21,622 nt of DNA from NCBI GenBank assembly GCA_905202125.1, contig CAJKQX010000043.1:1-21622 (forward strand), given 5' to 3'. This document shows positions 7,718 through 15,065 of this stretch, piece after piece. Position numbers and translations under genes: made by a program. The notes below the pieces were generated by a model, which saw nothing but the letters and a program-made list of their open reading frames with translations, did not search any database and was not told the origin of the DNA. Source of the DNA: an uncultured Prevotella sp. Its GTDB lineage: Bacteria > Bacteroidota > Bacteroidia > Bacteroidales > Bacteroidaceae. The first letter of the stretch is position 1. Every line of letters starts with the position of its first letter.

Positions 7718-8959
7718 CTAAGAGCGAGTCTGTCCGTTGCCGTCGACAATCCATTTGTATGTCGTGATCTCCTCCAGTCCCATCGGCCCTCGGGCTCCCA
7801 ATTTCTGTGTGCTGATACCTATCTCGGCTCCGAGTCCGAACTGCGCGCCGTCGGTGAAGCTCGTCGGAGCGTTCCAGTAGACACACGCCGCGTCTACCAA
7901 GCGTTGGAACAGTCGTGCAGTCTTTTCGTCCTCGGTGATGATACATTCGCTGTGGCCCGATCCGTAGCGATTGATGTGGGCGATGGCTTCTGCCGTGTCG
8001 CTCACAGTCTTTATCGCCATCTTGTAGTCCATGAATTCGGTGCCGAAACTCGTCTCATCGGCTTTATTGAGCAGATGGTCGGGATAAGATGTTCGCAGAG
8101 CCTCGAATGCCTGTTCGTCGGCCTGTATCCTCACATTGCTTTTGGCCAACGGGGCACACAATATGGGCAGATCGGCCAACCGCCTGGCGTTGATTATCAG
8201 ACAGTCGAGCGCGTTGCACACGCTCACGCGGCGCGTCTTGGCGTTGTTTATTATCCGTGCACCCTTTGCCGTATCGCCCTTCTCGTCGAAATACGTGTTC
8301 ACCACGCCCGCTCCGGTCTCAATCACCGGCACTTTGGCATTGTCGCGCACGAAATCGATTAGTCGTCGTCCGCCCCGCGGTATGCACAGGTCGATGTAGC
8401 CGGTGGCCGTCAACATCTCCGCCGTAGCCTCGTGTGTGGCCGGCATGAGAGTAGCGCAAGCCGTGTCGATGGTGTGCTGTTGCAGCACCTGATGTATCAG
8501 GGAGATGATGGCGCGGTTGGAGTTTTCTGCGTCCTTGCCACCCTTCAGCACACACGCACTACCGCTTTTGAAGCACAGAGCGAACACATCGAACGTCACG
8601 TTGGGTCGAGCCTCGTATATCACGCCAATCACACCGAAGGGCACACTCACCCGTCTGAGATGCAGACCGTTGTCGAGTGTGCGCTCAGCAAGAATGTGTC
8701 CCAATGGCGATGGCAGTCGGCTCACGTGGTCCATATCGTCGGCTATGGCCTCCAGACGTTGTGCTGTCAGCAGCAGACGGTCGTACAAAGGGTTGTCACT
8801 GTCCATCTTTTCCAAGTCGGCTGTGTTGGCCGCGAGGATGTCATCCTTGCGCTCTCTGATAGTCATGGCAAGGGATGTGAGCACATTGTTGCGCTGTATG
8901 TCGGTGATCAATGCCAGTGATCGACTTGCCTCTTTGGCGTTGATTAGGAGTTGGTTCAT
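7718..8959 (-). CDS. proA: Glutamate-5-semialdehyde dehydrogenase (gamma-glutamyl phosphate reductase)
   Basis: ProA reduces gamma-glutamyl phosphate with NADPH to glutamate 5-semialdehyde, the second step of proline synthesis. The 413-residue product has the ProA elements VPFGVIGVIYEARPNVTFDV, SGSACVLKGGKDA, IPRGGRRLIDFV, VIETGAGVVNTYFDEKGD, and catalytic Cys248 in RRVSVCNALD. It ends with the family's GPMGLEEITTYKW. ATG 8959 begins MNQLLINAKEASR; a TTG five codons upstream (8974) is a weaker alternative. It sits between proB (53 bases) and argF' (32 bases) on one strand. Confidence 0.97.
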   Translation of the reverse strand: MNQLLINAKEASRSLALITDIQRNNVLTSLAMTIRERKDDILAANTADLEKMDSDNPLYDRLLLTAQRLEAIADDMDHVSRLPSPLGHILAERTLDNGLHLRRVSVPFGVIGVIYEARPNVTFDVFALCFKSGSACVLKGGKDAENSNRAIISLIHQVLQQHTIDTACATLMPATHEATAEMLTATGYIDLCIPRGGRRLIDFVRDNAKVPVIETGAGVVNTYFDEKGDTAKGARIINNAKTRRVSVCNALDCLIINARRLADLPILCAPLAKSNVRIQADEQAFEALRTSYPDHLLNKADETSFGTEFMDYKMAIKTVSDTAEAIAHINRYGSGHSECIITEDEKTARLFQRLVDAACVYWNAPTSFTDGAQFGLGAEIGISTQKLGARGPMGLEEITTYKWIVDGNGQTRS

Positions 8960-9012
8960 TCGTTTGATTATCAATATTTATTCTTTCCTACCGACCTAAG
9001 GGACGTGCTTGG

Positions 9013-10080
9013 TCAGTCGGTGTACATGTAGTCGTAGTGTACGATGGGTTTCACATCGTGTGCCCCAATGAGTGTTGCTGCCTCTGAGGATGAGTAAGCC
9101 GAGCGTCCCACACCTATCTTGTTGCCCTCATGGTCAGTGATGGTTACGATGTCGCCCTCCTCGAATTCACCCTTGATGCCCGTCACGCCCACCATGAGCA
9201 GACTGGCTGCCTGATTGCTACGCAGCAGTGAGGCCGCCGTGTTGTTCACACGTATCACGCCTTTGGCAAATCCAGTGCTGTGGGCTATCCATTTCTTCAT
9301 GTTCGACACGTTGGTCGAGTTGGGCAGAAATGTGGTGTGCGGCGTCTCTTCGGGAGAGGATGTAAGGTTGATGAGGATGTTTTCGCGTCGTCCGTTGGCT
9401 ATTATGACCTCTATGCCCTCATCCGCCACCTTATGGGCTATGCCGCATTTGGTGGTCATGCCGCCACGTCCGAATCCGCTCTTTTGGCTGCATATATATT
9501 CGCTGACGTCCTGTCCCGGTGCCACGGTCTTGATAATACGTGCGTCGGGCCATCCCGGATGACCGTCGTATATGCCGTCCACATTGCTCAGTATGATCAG
9601 TTTGTCGGCATCCATCATCGATGCTATCAGTCCTGATAGCTCGTCGTTGTCGGTGAACATCAGTTCGGTGATGCTCACCGTGTCGTTCTCGTTGACTATG
9701 GGTATGACGCCATTGTCCAGCATCACGCTCATGCAAGCCCGCTGGTTGAGATACTCGCGTCGTGTGGAGAAACTCTCCTTCATTGTGAGCACCTGTCCCA
9801 CGTGTATGCGATATTCGCGGAAGAGGTCGTAATAAAGGTTTATCAACTTGGCCTGTCCCAATGCGGAGAACAGTTGTCGCTGCTCCACGCTGTCGAGTTT
9901 ATGTTCCACTTTCAGTTCGCCGCGTCCGCATGCCACCGCTCCGCTCGATACGAGTATGGGCTCGTGACCCTCTGTGCGGAGCCACGCCACCTGATCGACG
10001 ATGGCCGACATACGGGTGATGTCGAGCCGTCCGTCGTCGCGTGTCAGCACGTTGCTGCCTATCTTTATTACAATCCTCAT
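9013..10080 (-). CDS. proB: Glutamate 5-kinase
   Basis: ProB phosphorylates the gamma-carboxyl of glutamate with ATP, the first and usually proline-inhibited step of proline synthesis. The 355-residue product has an amino-acid kinase domain (VIKIGSNVLT at 4-13, LVSSGAVACGRGEL, PIVNENDTVS, GFGRGGMTTK) and a C-terminal PUA domain from about 265 (KGVIRVNNTAASLLR .. VGRSAYSSSEA). The PUA domain is present in the full-length family and absent in short forms. It lies 30 bases after the ligase gene and 53 before proA, an operon-like arrangement. Confidence 0.97.
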   Translation of the reverse strand: MRIVIKIGSNVLTRDDGRLDITRMSAIVDQVAWLRTEGHEPILVSSGAVACGRGELKVEHKLDSVEQRQLFSALGQAKLINLYYDLFREYRIHVGQVLTMKESFSTRREYLNQRACMSVMLDNGVIPIVNENDTVSITELMFTDNDELSGLIASMMDADKLIILSNVDGIYDGHPGWPDARIIKTVAPGQDVSEYICSQKSGFGRGGMTTKCGIAHKVADEGIEVIIANGRRENILINLTSSPEETPHTTFLPNSTNVSNMKKWIAHSTGFAKGVIRVNNTAASLLRSNQAASLLMVGVTGIKGEFEEGDIVTITDHEGNKIGVGRSAYSSSEAATLIGAHDVKPIVHYDYMYTD

Positions 10081-10110
10081 CGTTAAAGCGAATTAATAGA
10101 ACCCACCTTT

Positions 10111-11769
10111 TTATTTCTTTTCGTCCTTAGCCCTTATCTCCACGCGTCTTATCTTGCCGCTGATGGTCTTGGGCAGTTCGTCCACAAACTCGATGATACG
10201 GGGATACTTGTATGGCGCCGTCTCTTTCTTTACATGGTTTTGCAGTTCCTTTATCAGGTCGTCGCCGGCCTTTTCCTTCCATTCCTTACCCAGTATGACG
10301 GTGGCCTTGACCACCATGCCGCGGATGTCGTCGGGCACACCTGTAATGGCACATTCCACCACGGCCGGATGGGTCATCAGCGCGCTCTCCACCTCGAAAG
10401 GACCGATGCGATAACCGCTACTCTTGATCACGTCATCGATGCGTCCCACGAACCAATAGTATCCGTCTTCGTCGCGCCAGGCCATATCGCCGGTGTAGTA
10501 GATGCCATCGTGCCATGCCTCGCGTGTGAGTTCGTCGTCGCGATAATACTCCTTGAACAGTCCAACAGGTTTGCGCTTGTCAGTGCGGATGACTATCTGC
10601 CCTTTTTCACCGTCCTCGCACGATGTGCCATCGGGGCGCAACAGATCGATGTCATACTGTGCGTTGGGCTTGCCCATGCTTCCCGGTTTGGGTTCCATCC
10701 ACGGCATTGTGCCCAGTGTCATGGTGGTCTCGGTCTGTCCGAATCCCTCCATGAGTTTTATTCCCGTGAGCTCGTAGAACTTGTCATAGACGGCAGCGTT
10801 GAGCGCCTCGCCCGCTGTGCAGCAGTAGCGCAGCGACGACAGGTCGTACTTGGAGAAATCCTCGCGTATCATGAAACGATAGACCGTCGGCGGAGCGCAG
10901 AACGATGTGATGTGGTATTGCTCAATCTTGCGCAGCAGTTTCTCGGCAGTGAATTTCTCATGATCGAACACGAATACCGTGGCTCCTGCAAACCACTGAC
11001 CGTAGAACTTGCCCCACACGGCCTTGCCCCATCCCGTATCGGCTACGGTGAGGTGGATGCTGTCTTCCGAGAGATTGTGCCAGAAGGCTCCGGTGACAAG
11101 ATGTCCGAGAGCATAGAGAAAATCGTGGGCCACCATCTTGGGTTCGCCGCTGGTGCCGCTGGTGAAATACATCAGCATCGTGTCGCTGTTGTCGTTGACA
11201 TGATCGGGCCGCACGAACGCCGGCGCCTTCTCCCATTCCTCGTGCCATGAATGCCAACCTTCGGGCACTATCGGTCCCACACTGACGAGTGTCTTCACTG
11301 TTGGGCTCTCGGGCATGGCCTCACTGATCTGTGAGAGCACGTATTCCTCGCCCACGCACACTATGGCCTTCACGCTGGCGCGATTGTTGCGATACACGAT
11401 GTCGTGCTTGGTCAGCATGTGTGTGGCCGGTATGGCCACTGCACCAATCTTGTGCAGGGCGAGCATCGCAAGCCACCATTCGTATCGGCGTTTGAGGATG
11501 AGCATCACCATGTCGCCATGTCCGATGCCCAAACTTGTAAAATAGCTTGCCGTGCGGTCGCTTTGTTCCTTGAGGTCTCGGTATGTGAAAATCAGTTCGT
11601 GGCCTTCATCGTCGGTCCATATCAGGGCCGTCTTGTCGGGCTTTTGCTCTGCCCATACGTCCATCACGTCGTAGGCAAAGTTGAAATTGTCGGGTATGTT
11701 GAAATGCAGATTGCGGTTGTAGTCTTCAACCGATGAGAACTGCGTCTGTGTCAAAAATCTTTCAATCAT
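10111..11769 (-). CDS. AMP-forming acyl-CoA synthetase (acetyl/medium-chain type)
   Basis: The 552-residue adenylate-forming enzyme activates a carboxylic acid with ATP and joins it to CoA. Motifs in order are phosphate loop YFTSGTSGEPKM (201-212), DTGWGKAVWGKFYGQW, FCAPPTVYRF, GEALNAAVYDKF, GFGQTETT, YYTGD, the hinge GRIDDVIKSSGYRIGPFEVE, and PKTISGKIRR with catalytic Lys539. This pattern is closest to the medium-chain/acetyl ACSM-like group. The exact substrate cannot be read from sequence. It lies 80 bases downstream of an XRE-cupin regulator and 30 upstream of proB, so it is probably cotranscribed with both. The regulator-ligase pairing recurs in Bacteroidales as far as I recall. No signal peptide or membrane segment is visible. 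Confidence 0.9.
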   Translation of the reverse strand: MIERFLTQTQFSSVEDYNRNLHFNIPDNFNFAYDVMDVWAEQKPDKTALIWTDDEGHELIFTYRDLKEQSDRTASYFTSLGIGHGDMVMLILKRRYEWWLAMLALHKIGAVAIPATHMLTKHDIVYRNNRASVKAIVCVGEEYVLSQISEAMPESPTVKTLVSVGPIVPEGWHSWHEEWEKAPAFVRPDHVNDNSDTMLMYFTSGTSGEPKMVAHDFLYALGHLVTGAFWHNLSEDSIHLTVADTGWGKAVWGKFYGQWFAGATVFVFDHEKFTAEKLLRKIEQYHITSFCAPPTVYRFMIREDFSKYDLSSLRYCCTAGEALNAAVYDKFYELTGIKLMEGFGQTETTMTLGTMPWMEPKPGSMGKPNAQYDIDLLRPDGTSCEDGEKGQIVIRTDKRKPVGLFKEYYRDDELTREAWHDGIYYTGDMAWRDEDGYYWFVGRIDDVIKSSGYRIGPFEVESALMTHPAVVECAITGVPDDIRGMVVKATVILGKEWKEKAGDDLIKELQNHVKKETAPYKYPRIIEFVDELPKTISGKIRRVEIRAKDEKK

Positions 11770-11849
11770 CTTTCTCTTTATTGCATGTTTGTTTGCCGTT
11801 GTCGGGCGTATGTCTTATGCACTGTTTGCGTATGTCGGTATGACGTCTT

Positions 11850-12404
11850 TTATATCACCACACTGATGAATCTGACGGGCACACCGCCTATGGCGCGCAT
11901 ACAATGGGGCTGCACGGCATCGAAATAGATGCTGTCACCCTCGTTCATTATCATCACTTTCTTGCCGATGCTTATCTCGAGTGTGCCATCGAGCACCATG
12001 TCAAACTCCTGACCTTCGTGTGAGTACGGGGTCAGTTCGGCATCCTCGGGCTTGGGGTCCACCTGTACGAGGAAGGGGTCGGTCTTGCGTCCGCGGAATC
12101 CGGCGGCCAGACTCTGATATTTGTATGCCTTGCGGCGCTCCACGCTCATGCCCTGTCCCTTGCGCGTGAGGAAATATGTGCTCATGTGAGGCTCCTCGCC
12201 GAAGAGCAGCACATCGAGCGATATGCCGTAGCGCTTGGATATCTTGGAAAGGAGCGAGACCGACGGGTCTGTATCGCCCGACTCGATGCTCATGTATTGT
12301 TCGAGACTGAGCTCGCACAGTGCTGCCACCTCCTCGGCCGGGATGTCGAGCACTTCGCGCAGACCTTTCAGCCTCTCACCTATTTGTTTTATTGCGTCGT
12401 CCAT
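11850..12404 (-). CDS. XRE-family transcriptional regulator with C-terminal cupin domain
   Basis: The 184-residue protein has an N-terminal helix-turn-helix (about 6-65: IGERLKGLREVLDIPAEEVA, SLEQYMSIESGDTDPSVSLL, YGISLDVLLFG) and a C-terminal cupin (about 105-184: SHEGQEFDMVLDGTLEISIG, EGDSIYFDAVQPHCMRAIGG). Such regulators bind DNA with the HTH and a small ligand in the cupin barrel. Cupin His127 and Glu129 (HEGQEF region, approximate numbering) plus the later His suggest a possible metal or carboxylate site. It is first in the run ligase-proB-proA-argF', so it most simply controls the ligase, perhaps sensing its substrate or product. This is inference; it could also sense an amino acid. 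Confidence 0.88.
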   Translation of the reverse strand: MDDAIKQIGERLKGLREVLDIPAEEVAALCELSLEQYMSIESGDTDPSVSLLSKISKRYGISLDVLLFGEEPHMSTYFLTRKGQGMSVERRKAYKYQSLAAGFRGRKTDPFLVQVDPKPEDAELTPYSHEGQEFDMVLDGTLEISIGKKVMIMNEGDSIYFDAVQPHCMRAIGGVPVRFISVVI

Positions 12405-12431
12405 AATCGTTTGTTTTTATTATTTACGCGT

Positions 12432-12439
12432 CAAAATTA
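12432..12439 (-). promoter_or_regulatory. -7 box (TAATTTTG) for the XRE-cupin/ligase/proB/proA/argF' run
   Basis: Read on the minus strand this is TAATTTTG, the same eight bases as the argR -7 box. It lies 27 bases before the XRE-cupin ATG. No strong TTTG -33 element is seen at the right distance. Confidence 0.5.
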
Positions 12440-12554
12440 CGAAATATTTTTCAATTATTCATTCTGTCTCTCGCTTATTGCGTCATTTTATTGTTAATAC
12501 TCGTATTATCCTGTCTTTTTGTCATTGCCTGTTGTGTCATGACGTGTTGCCGGG

Positions 12555-12568
12555 TGTATATTTATGCG
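12555..12568. promoter_or_regulatory. ArgR-box-like site (TGTATATTTATGCG)
   Basis: This 14-mer differs at one position from TGTATATTTATGCA, the motif also found at the argR promoter. It lies about 115 bases upstream of the XRE-cupin -7 box and 29 bases (start to start) from the next copy, close to three helical turns. ArgR binding is inferred. Confidence 0.5.
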
Positions 12569-12583
12569 TTTTCGTTTTCTCGG

Positions 12584-12597
12584 TGCATAAATATGCG
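12584..12597. promoter_or_regulatory. ArgR-box-like site (TGCATAAATATGCG)
   Basis: Its reverse complement differs from TGTATATTTATGCA at two positions. The core GCATA-AA-TATGC is itself a perfect inverted repeat with a 2-base centre, like known ArgR half-site pairs. It forms a pair with the site at 12555. Confidence 0.5.
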
Positions 12598-12649
12598 GAC
12601 GTATTATCACAGGAGTGCCGTCGTTTTGAGCAATAAGATGTTTGAATGC

Positions 12650-12673
12650 AAATACGCGAAATTTCGCGTATTT
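12650..12673. repeat. 24-base perfect palindrome, half-site AAATACGCGAAA
   Basis: Bases 12650-12661 (AAATACGCGAAA) are followed immediately by their exact reverse complement (12662-12673), with no spacer. There is no poly-T tract making it a classic terminator. A dimeric DNA-binding protein site or the end of a small repetitive element are the likeliest roles. It lies about 245 bases upstream of the XRE-cupin gene. Confidence 0.75.
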
Positions 12674-12737
12674 TGGCAAGTTACTGATACATAGCCGTTT
12701 GGGTGTTTTACCCTCTTCGTGCGGCTTTTCTCATTCC

Positions 12738-12775
12738 GCGAAACGAACCCTTTGACATTGCGAAACGAACCCTTT
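12738..12775. repeat. Two direct copies of a 16-base repeat, 22-base period
   Basis: GCGAAACGAACCCTTT occurs at 12738-12753 and again exactly at 12760-12775, with six bases between. The 22-base period is about two helical turns, so both copies face one side of the helix. The local composition (GC-richer than other intergenic DNA here) and the nearby palindrome and hairpin suggest part of a small dispersed element. Confidence 0.7.
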
Positions 12776-12827
12776 CGGCTCACGATATGGCTTGTTCCGG
12801 GTGTCGACAGAGGCTTTTTGGAGTCAC

Positions 12828-12857
12828 AAAAAAGGCTTTTTCGCGTGGAAAAAGCCT
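12828..12857 (-). terminator. Rho-independent terminator, minus strand
   Basis: On the minus strand AGGCTTTTT, a 7-base loop and AAAAAGCCT are followed by five more T residues. It is the first good terminator after proC (about 245 bases past its stop), so it could end the argR-to-proC transcript. It could equally end a short RNA starting near 12935. Confidence 0.7.
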
Positions 12858-12956
12858 GAAATCGGTATGTCTTACCACATTTTTTCGTACCAAGGAATGG
12901 TTTTTGAGCACTCATGACACTCTATTTTGCAATTTTGTTTTGTCAAAATTTAGTCA

Positions 12957-12970
12957 TGCATAAATATACA
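12957..12970. promoter_or_regulatory. ArgR-box-like site (TGCATAAATATACA)
   Basis: Its reverse complement is TGTATATTTATGCA, the motif used here as reference; the argR promoter copy at 18492-18505 differs from it at one base. It lies just upstream of a -7-like sequence on the minus strand (TAAATTTTG, 12944-12952), so it may cover a promoter that fires toward the terminator at 12828. Confidence 0.5.
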
Positions 12971-13101
12971 TTTCATCCGGTTTGACATTATTTCCCACCA
13001 TATTTCCAAGAAATCATTCTGCGCGTGTGAGATTATAGTTTAGCGACGTGTGTGTTTTTTCGCACTTGTCGTTGCCGGAGATGATGTGTCCGCGCATTTG
13101 C

Positions 13102-13890
13102 CTATCGGTTCAGTCCTGCTTTCAGACCTTTGATTACGGCACTTGTGAATCCCGCATGCTCCATCTCGTTGAGTCCTTTGATGGTGATGCCTCCGGCTGT
13201 CGTCACCTTGTCAATCTCCACTTCGGGATGGCTGTTGTTGGCTGTCAGCAATGAGGCGGCACCCTTCACTGTTTGTGCCACTATTCTGGATGCGAGGCCG
13301 GCCTTGAAACCTAATTCCACGCCTCCTTCGGTGGCGGCGCGTATGTATCTGAGGGCGTAGGCAATGCCGCATGAAGCCAGCATTGTGGCGGCAGGTAGTT
13401 GAGACTCGTCTATGAACTCGGTCTCGCCGATGGCGTCGAACACCGATTTCACCATGACATCATTGTCGGGTGTGGCGTTGGCTGACGATACAAATGTCAT
13501 TGAGCAACATACGGCTGCGGCCGTGTTGGGTATGGCGAGAAATACGGACATTGGCGTGCCGTCCTTGCCGAGCCATGCGCATATCTGTGCGGACGATATG
13601 CCTGCCGCCACGGACACAAGCCTTTGCCTGCATGGGTCGAGTGATGGGGCAATCTCCTCTATCACTTTCTCTGCAAGCCACGGTTTGACGGCTATGATGA
13701 TGATGTCGCCGTGGGTGGCGGCTACGGTGTTGTAGGACGTCACGAGCACACCACGCGAGGCGAACGGCTGTAATTTTTTCGTATGGGGGTTTGAAGCCAT
13801 GATATCTTCCGGCTTGAAGGCCCCGCTCATGAGCAGACCCTCGATGATGGCACCGCCCATCGCTCCTGTGCCGATGACAGATATTCTCAT
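13102..13890 (-). CDS. proC: Pyrroline-5-carboxylate reductase
   Basis: ProC reduces 1-pyrroline-5-carboxylate to proline with NAD(P)H, the last proline step. The 262-residue product has the Rossmann loop GTGAMGGAI (7-15), AVKPWLAEKV, VSVAAGISSAQI, IPNTAAAV and the C-terminal signature around VTTAGGITIKGLNEMEHAGF. Length is normal. Its ATG overlaps the argD stop (ATGA, 13887-13890), so translation is probably coupled to argD. This places the last proline step under the arginine block's transcription, while proB and proA are in the next block. Confidence 0.96.
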   Translation of the reverse strand: MRISVIGTGAMGGAIIEGLLMSGAFKPEDIMASNPHTKKLQPFASRGVLVTSYNTVAATHGDIIIIAVKPWLAEKVIEEIAPSLDPCRQRLVSVAAGISSAQICAWLGKDGTPMSVFLAIPNTAAAVCCSMTFVSSANATPDNDVMVKSVFDAIGETEFIDESQLPAATMLASCGIAYALRYIRAATEGGVELGFKAGLASRIVAQTVKGAASLLTANNSHPEVEIDKVTTAGGITIKGLNEMEHAGFTSAVIKGLKAGLNR

Positions 13891-15020
13891 AATACTCGTT
13901 TCAGTTTTTCGATGAACAGGTCGGCTTCCGGCTTGCCTATGCACAGAGGTGGCAGCAGGCGCAGTATGTTGGTTGAGGCGCAACCGGTGAAGCAGTGCTC
14001 CTCGTGAGTGAGACGTGAGCGTACCTCTTTGTGTGGAACGTTCATCTCGATGCCTATCATGAGACCGCGGCCACGTACATCTGTGATGGTGGGGCATTGT
14101 GGCATGAGCTCGCGCAGACGTTGTATGAGATACTCGCCGGTGGCATGGGCGTTGGCTATGAGGTTTTCGCTTTCCATCACGTCGAGCACGGCCAATGCTG
14201 CGGCACATGCAAGATGATTGCCTCCGAACGTCGTGCCCAATTGTCCGTATGTGGGCTTGAACTCTGGCGATATCAGTACGCCGCCCATCGGGAATCCGTT
14301 GGCTATGCCTTTGGCCACGGTAATCATGTCGGGACGTATGCCGAGCCATTGATGGGCGAAGAATTTGCCGCTACGGCCATATCCGCATTGTATCTCGTCG
14401 CAAATGAGCACCGTGCCGTGTTGTCTGCACGCTTTTTCCAAGCCTTGGGCAAATTCCGGAGTGACCAACCGGATGCCGCCCACACCCTGGATGCACTCTA
14501 TTATCACCGCAGCCACATCGCCTTTGGCCAGTTCCTCCTCCCAAGCGGCGAGATTGTCGAGCGGCAGATATGTGACGTGTCCGCAAGCATTGACAGGCGC
14601 TATGATATTGGGATTGTCGGTGGCTTCCACGGCCAACGATGTGCGACCGTGAAAGGCTTTCCGGGCCGACAGTATGCGTGTGCGTCCGGTATGGAATGAT
14701 GCCAGTTTGAGAGCGTTCTCGTTGGCCTCCGCTCCGGAGTTGATGAGAAACAGCTGGTAGTCGTCATATCCGCACATCTTGCCGAGACGTTCGGCCAGCC
14801 GCGATTGCAGCTTGTTCACGACGGAGTTGGAGTAGAATCCGATATTGTCGAGTTGGGCTTTCAGGGCTTCCACATAGTGCGGATGGCAGTGTCCTATGCT
14901 TATCACGGCATGTCCTCCGTAAAGGTCGAGATATTCGGTTCCTTTGTCGTCAAAGACATGACAGCCTTCACCTTTTACGATGTTGATGTCGAAGAGTGGA
15001 TATACGTTGTATAATATCAT
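13887..15020 (-). CDS. argD: N-acylornithine aminotransferase (class III, PLP)
   Basis: ArgD transfers an amino group from glutamate to N-acylglutamate 5-semialdehyde, giving N-acylornithine. The 377-residue product has the class III aminotransferase motifs NSGAEANENALKLA (94-107), FHGRTSLA, CDEIQCGYGRSGKF with the cofactor Asp208, and the PLP lysine Lys237 in ITVAKGIANGFPMGG. GTTFGGNHLACAAALA follows. Given the neighbouring carbamoyltransferase, the acyl group is probably succinyl. It lies 45 bases after argC and overlaps proC by four bases. Confidence 0.95.
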   Translation of the reverse strand: MILYNVYPLFDINIVKGEGCHVFDDKGTEYLDLYGGHAVISIGHCHPHYVEALKAQLDNIGFYSNSVVNKLQSRLAERLGKMCGYDDYQLFLINSGAEANENALKLASFHTGRTRILSARKAFHGRTSLAVEATDNPNIIAPVNACGHVTYLPLDNLAAWEEELAKGDVAAVIIECIQGVGGIRLVTPEFAQGLEKACRQHGTVLICDEIQCGYGRSGKFFAHQWLGIRPDMITVAKGIANGFPMGGVLISPEFKPTYGQLGTTFGGNHLACAAALAVLDVMESENLIANAHATGEYLIQRLRELMPQCPTITDVRGRGLMIGIEMNVPHKEVRSRLTHEEHCFTGCASTNILRLLPPLCIGKPEADLFIEKLKRVL

Positions 15021-15065
15021 TGGGGTTCTTTATCTTTAAAATGTTACTGTTATGTCATGTTTTGT

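Larger units (their letters stand above)
12405..13101. other. Long intergenic island with palindrome, repeats, hairpin and ArgR-box-like sites
   Basis: This ~700-base gap between proC and the XRE-cupin gene has no convincing gene. Short frames in it lack family resemblance and overlap repeat DNA. It contains, from low to high coordinate, a -7 box for the XRE gene, two ArgR-box-like sites, a 24-base perfect palindrome, a doubled 16-base repeat, a minus-strand terminator and a third ArgR-box-like site beside a weak minus-strand -7-like sequence. Each is listed separately. The density of ordered elements suggests a regulatory region or a small dispersed non-coding element. Confidence 0.6.

Noticed and set aside
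10234..11250. 338-residue plus-strand frame opposite the acyl-CoA ligase
   Set aside because: The ligase has all adenylation motifs in order; the opposing frame is a by-product of its composition.
12607..12915. 102-residue minus-strand frame in the intergenic island
   Set aside because: It runs through the doubled repeat and terminator hairpin, is very basic and repeat-derived, and looks like read-through of non-coding DNA.
13040..13075. Possible hairpin GTGCG-AAAAAA-CACAC just after proC as its terminator
   Set aside because: The stem is only about three good pairs and has no following T run.
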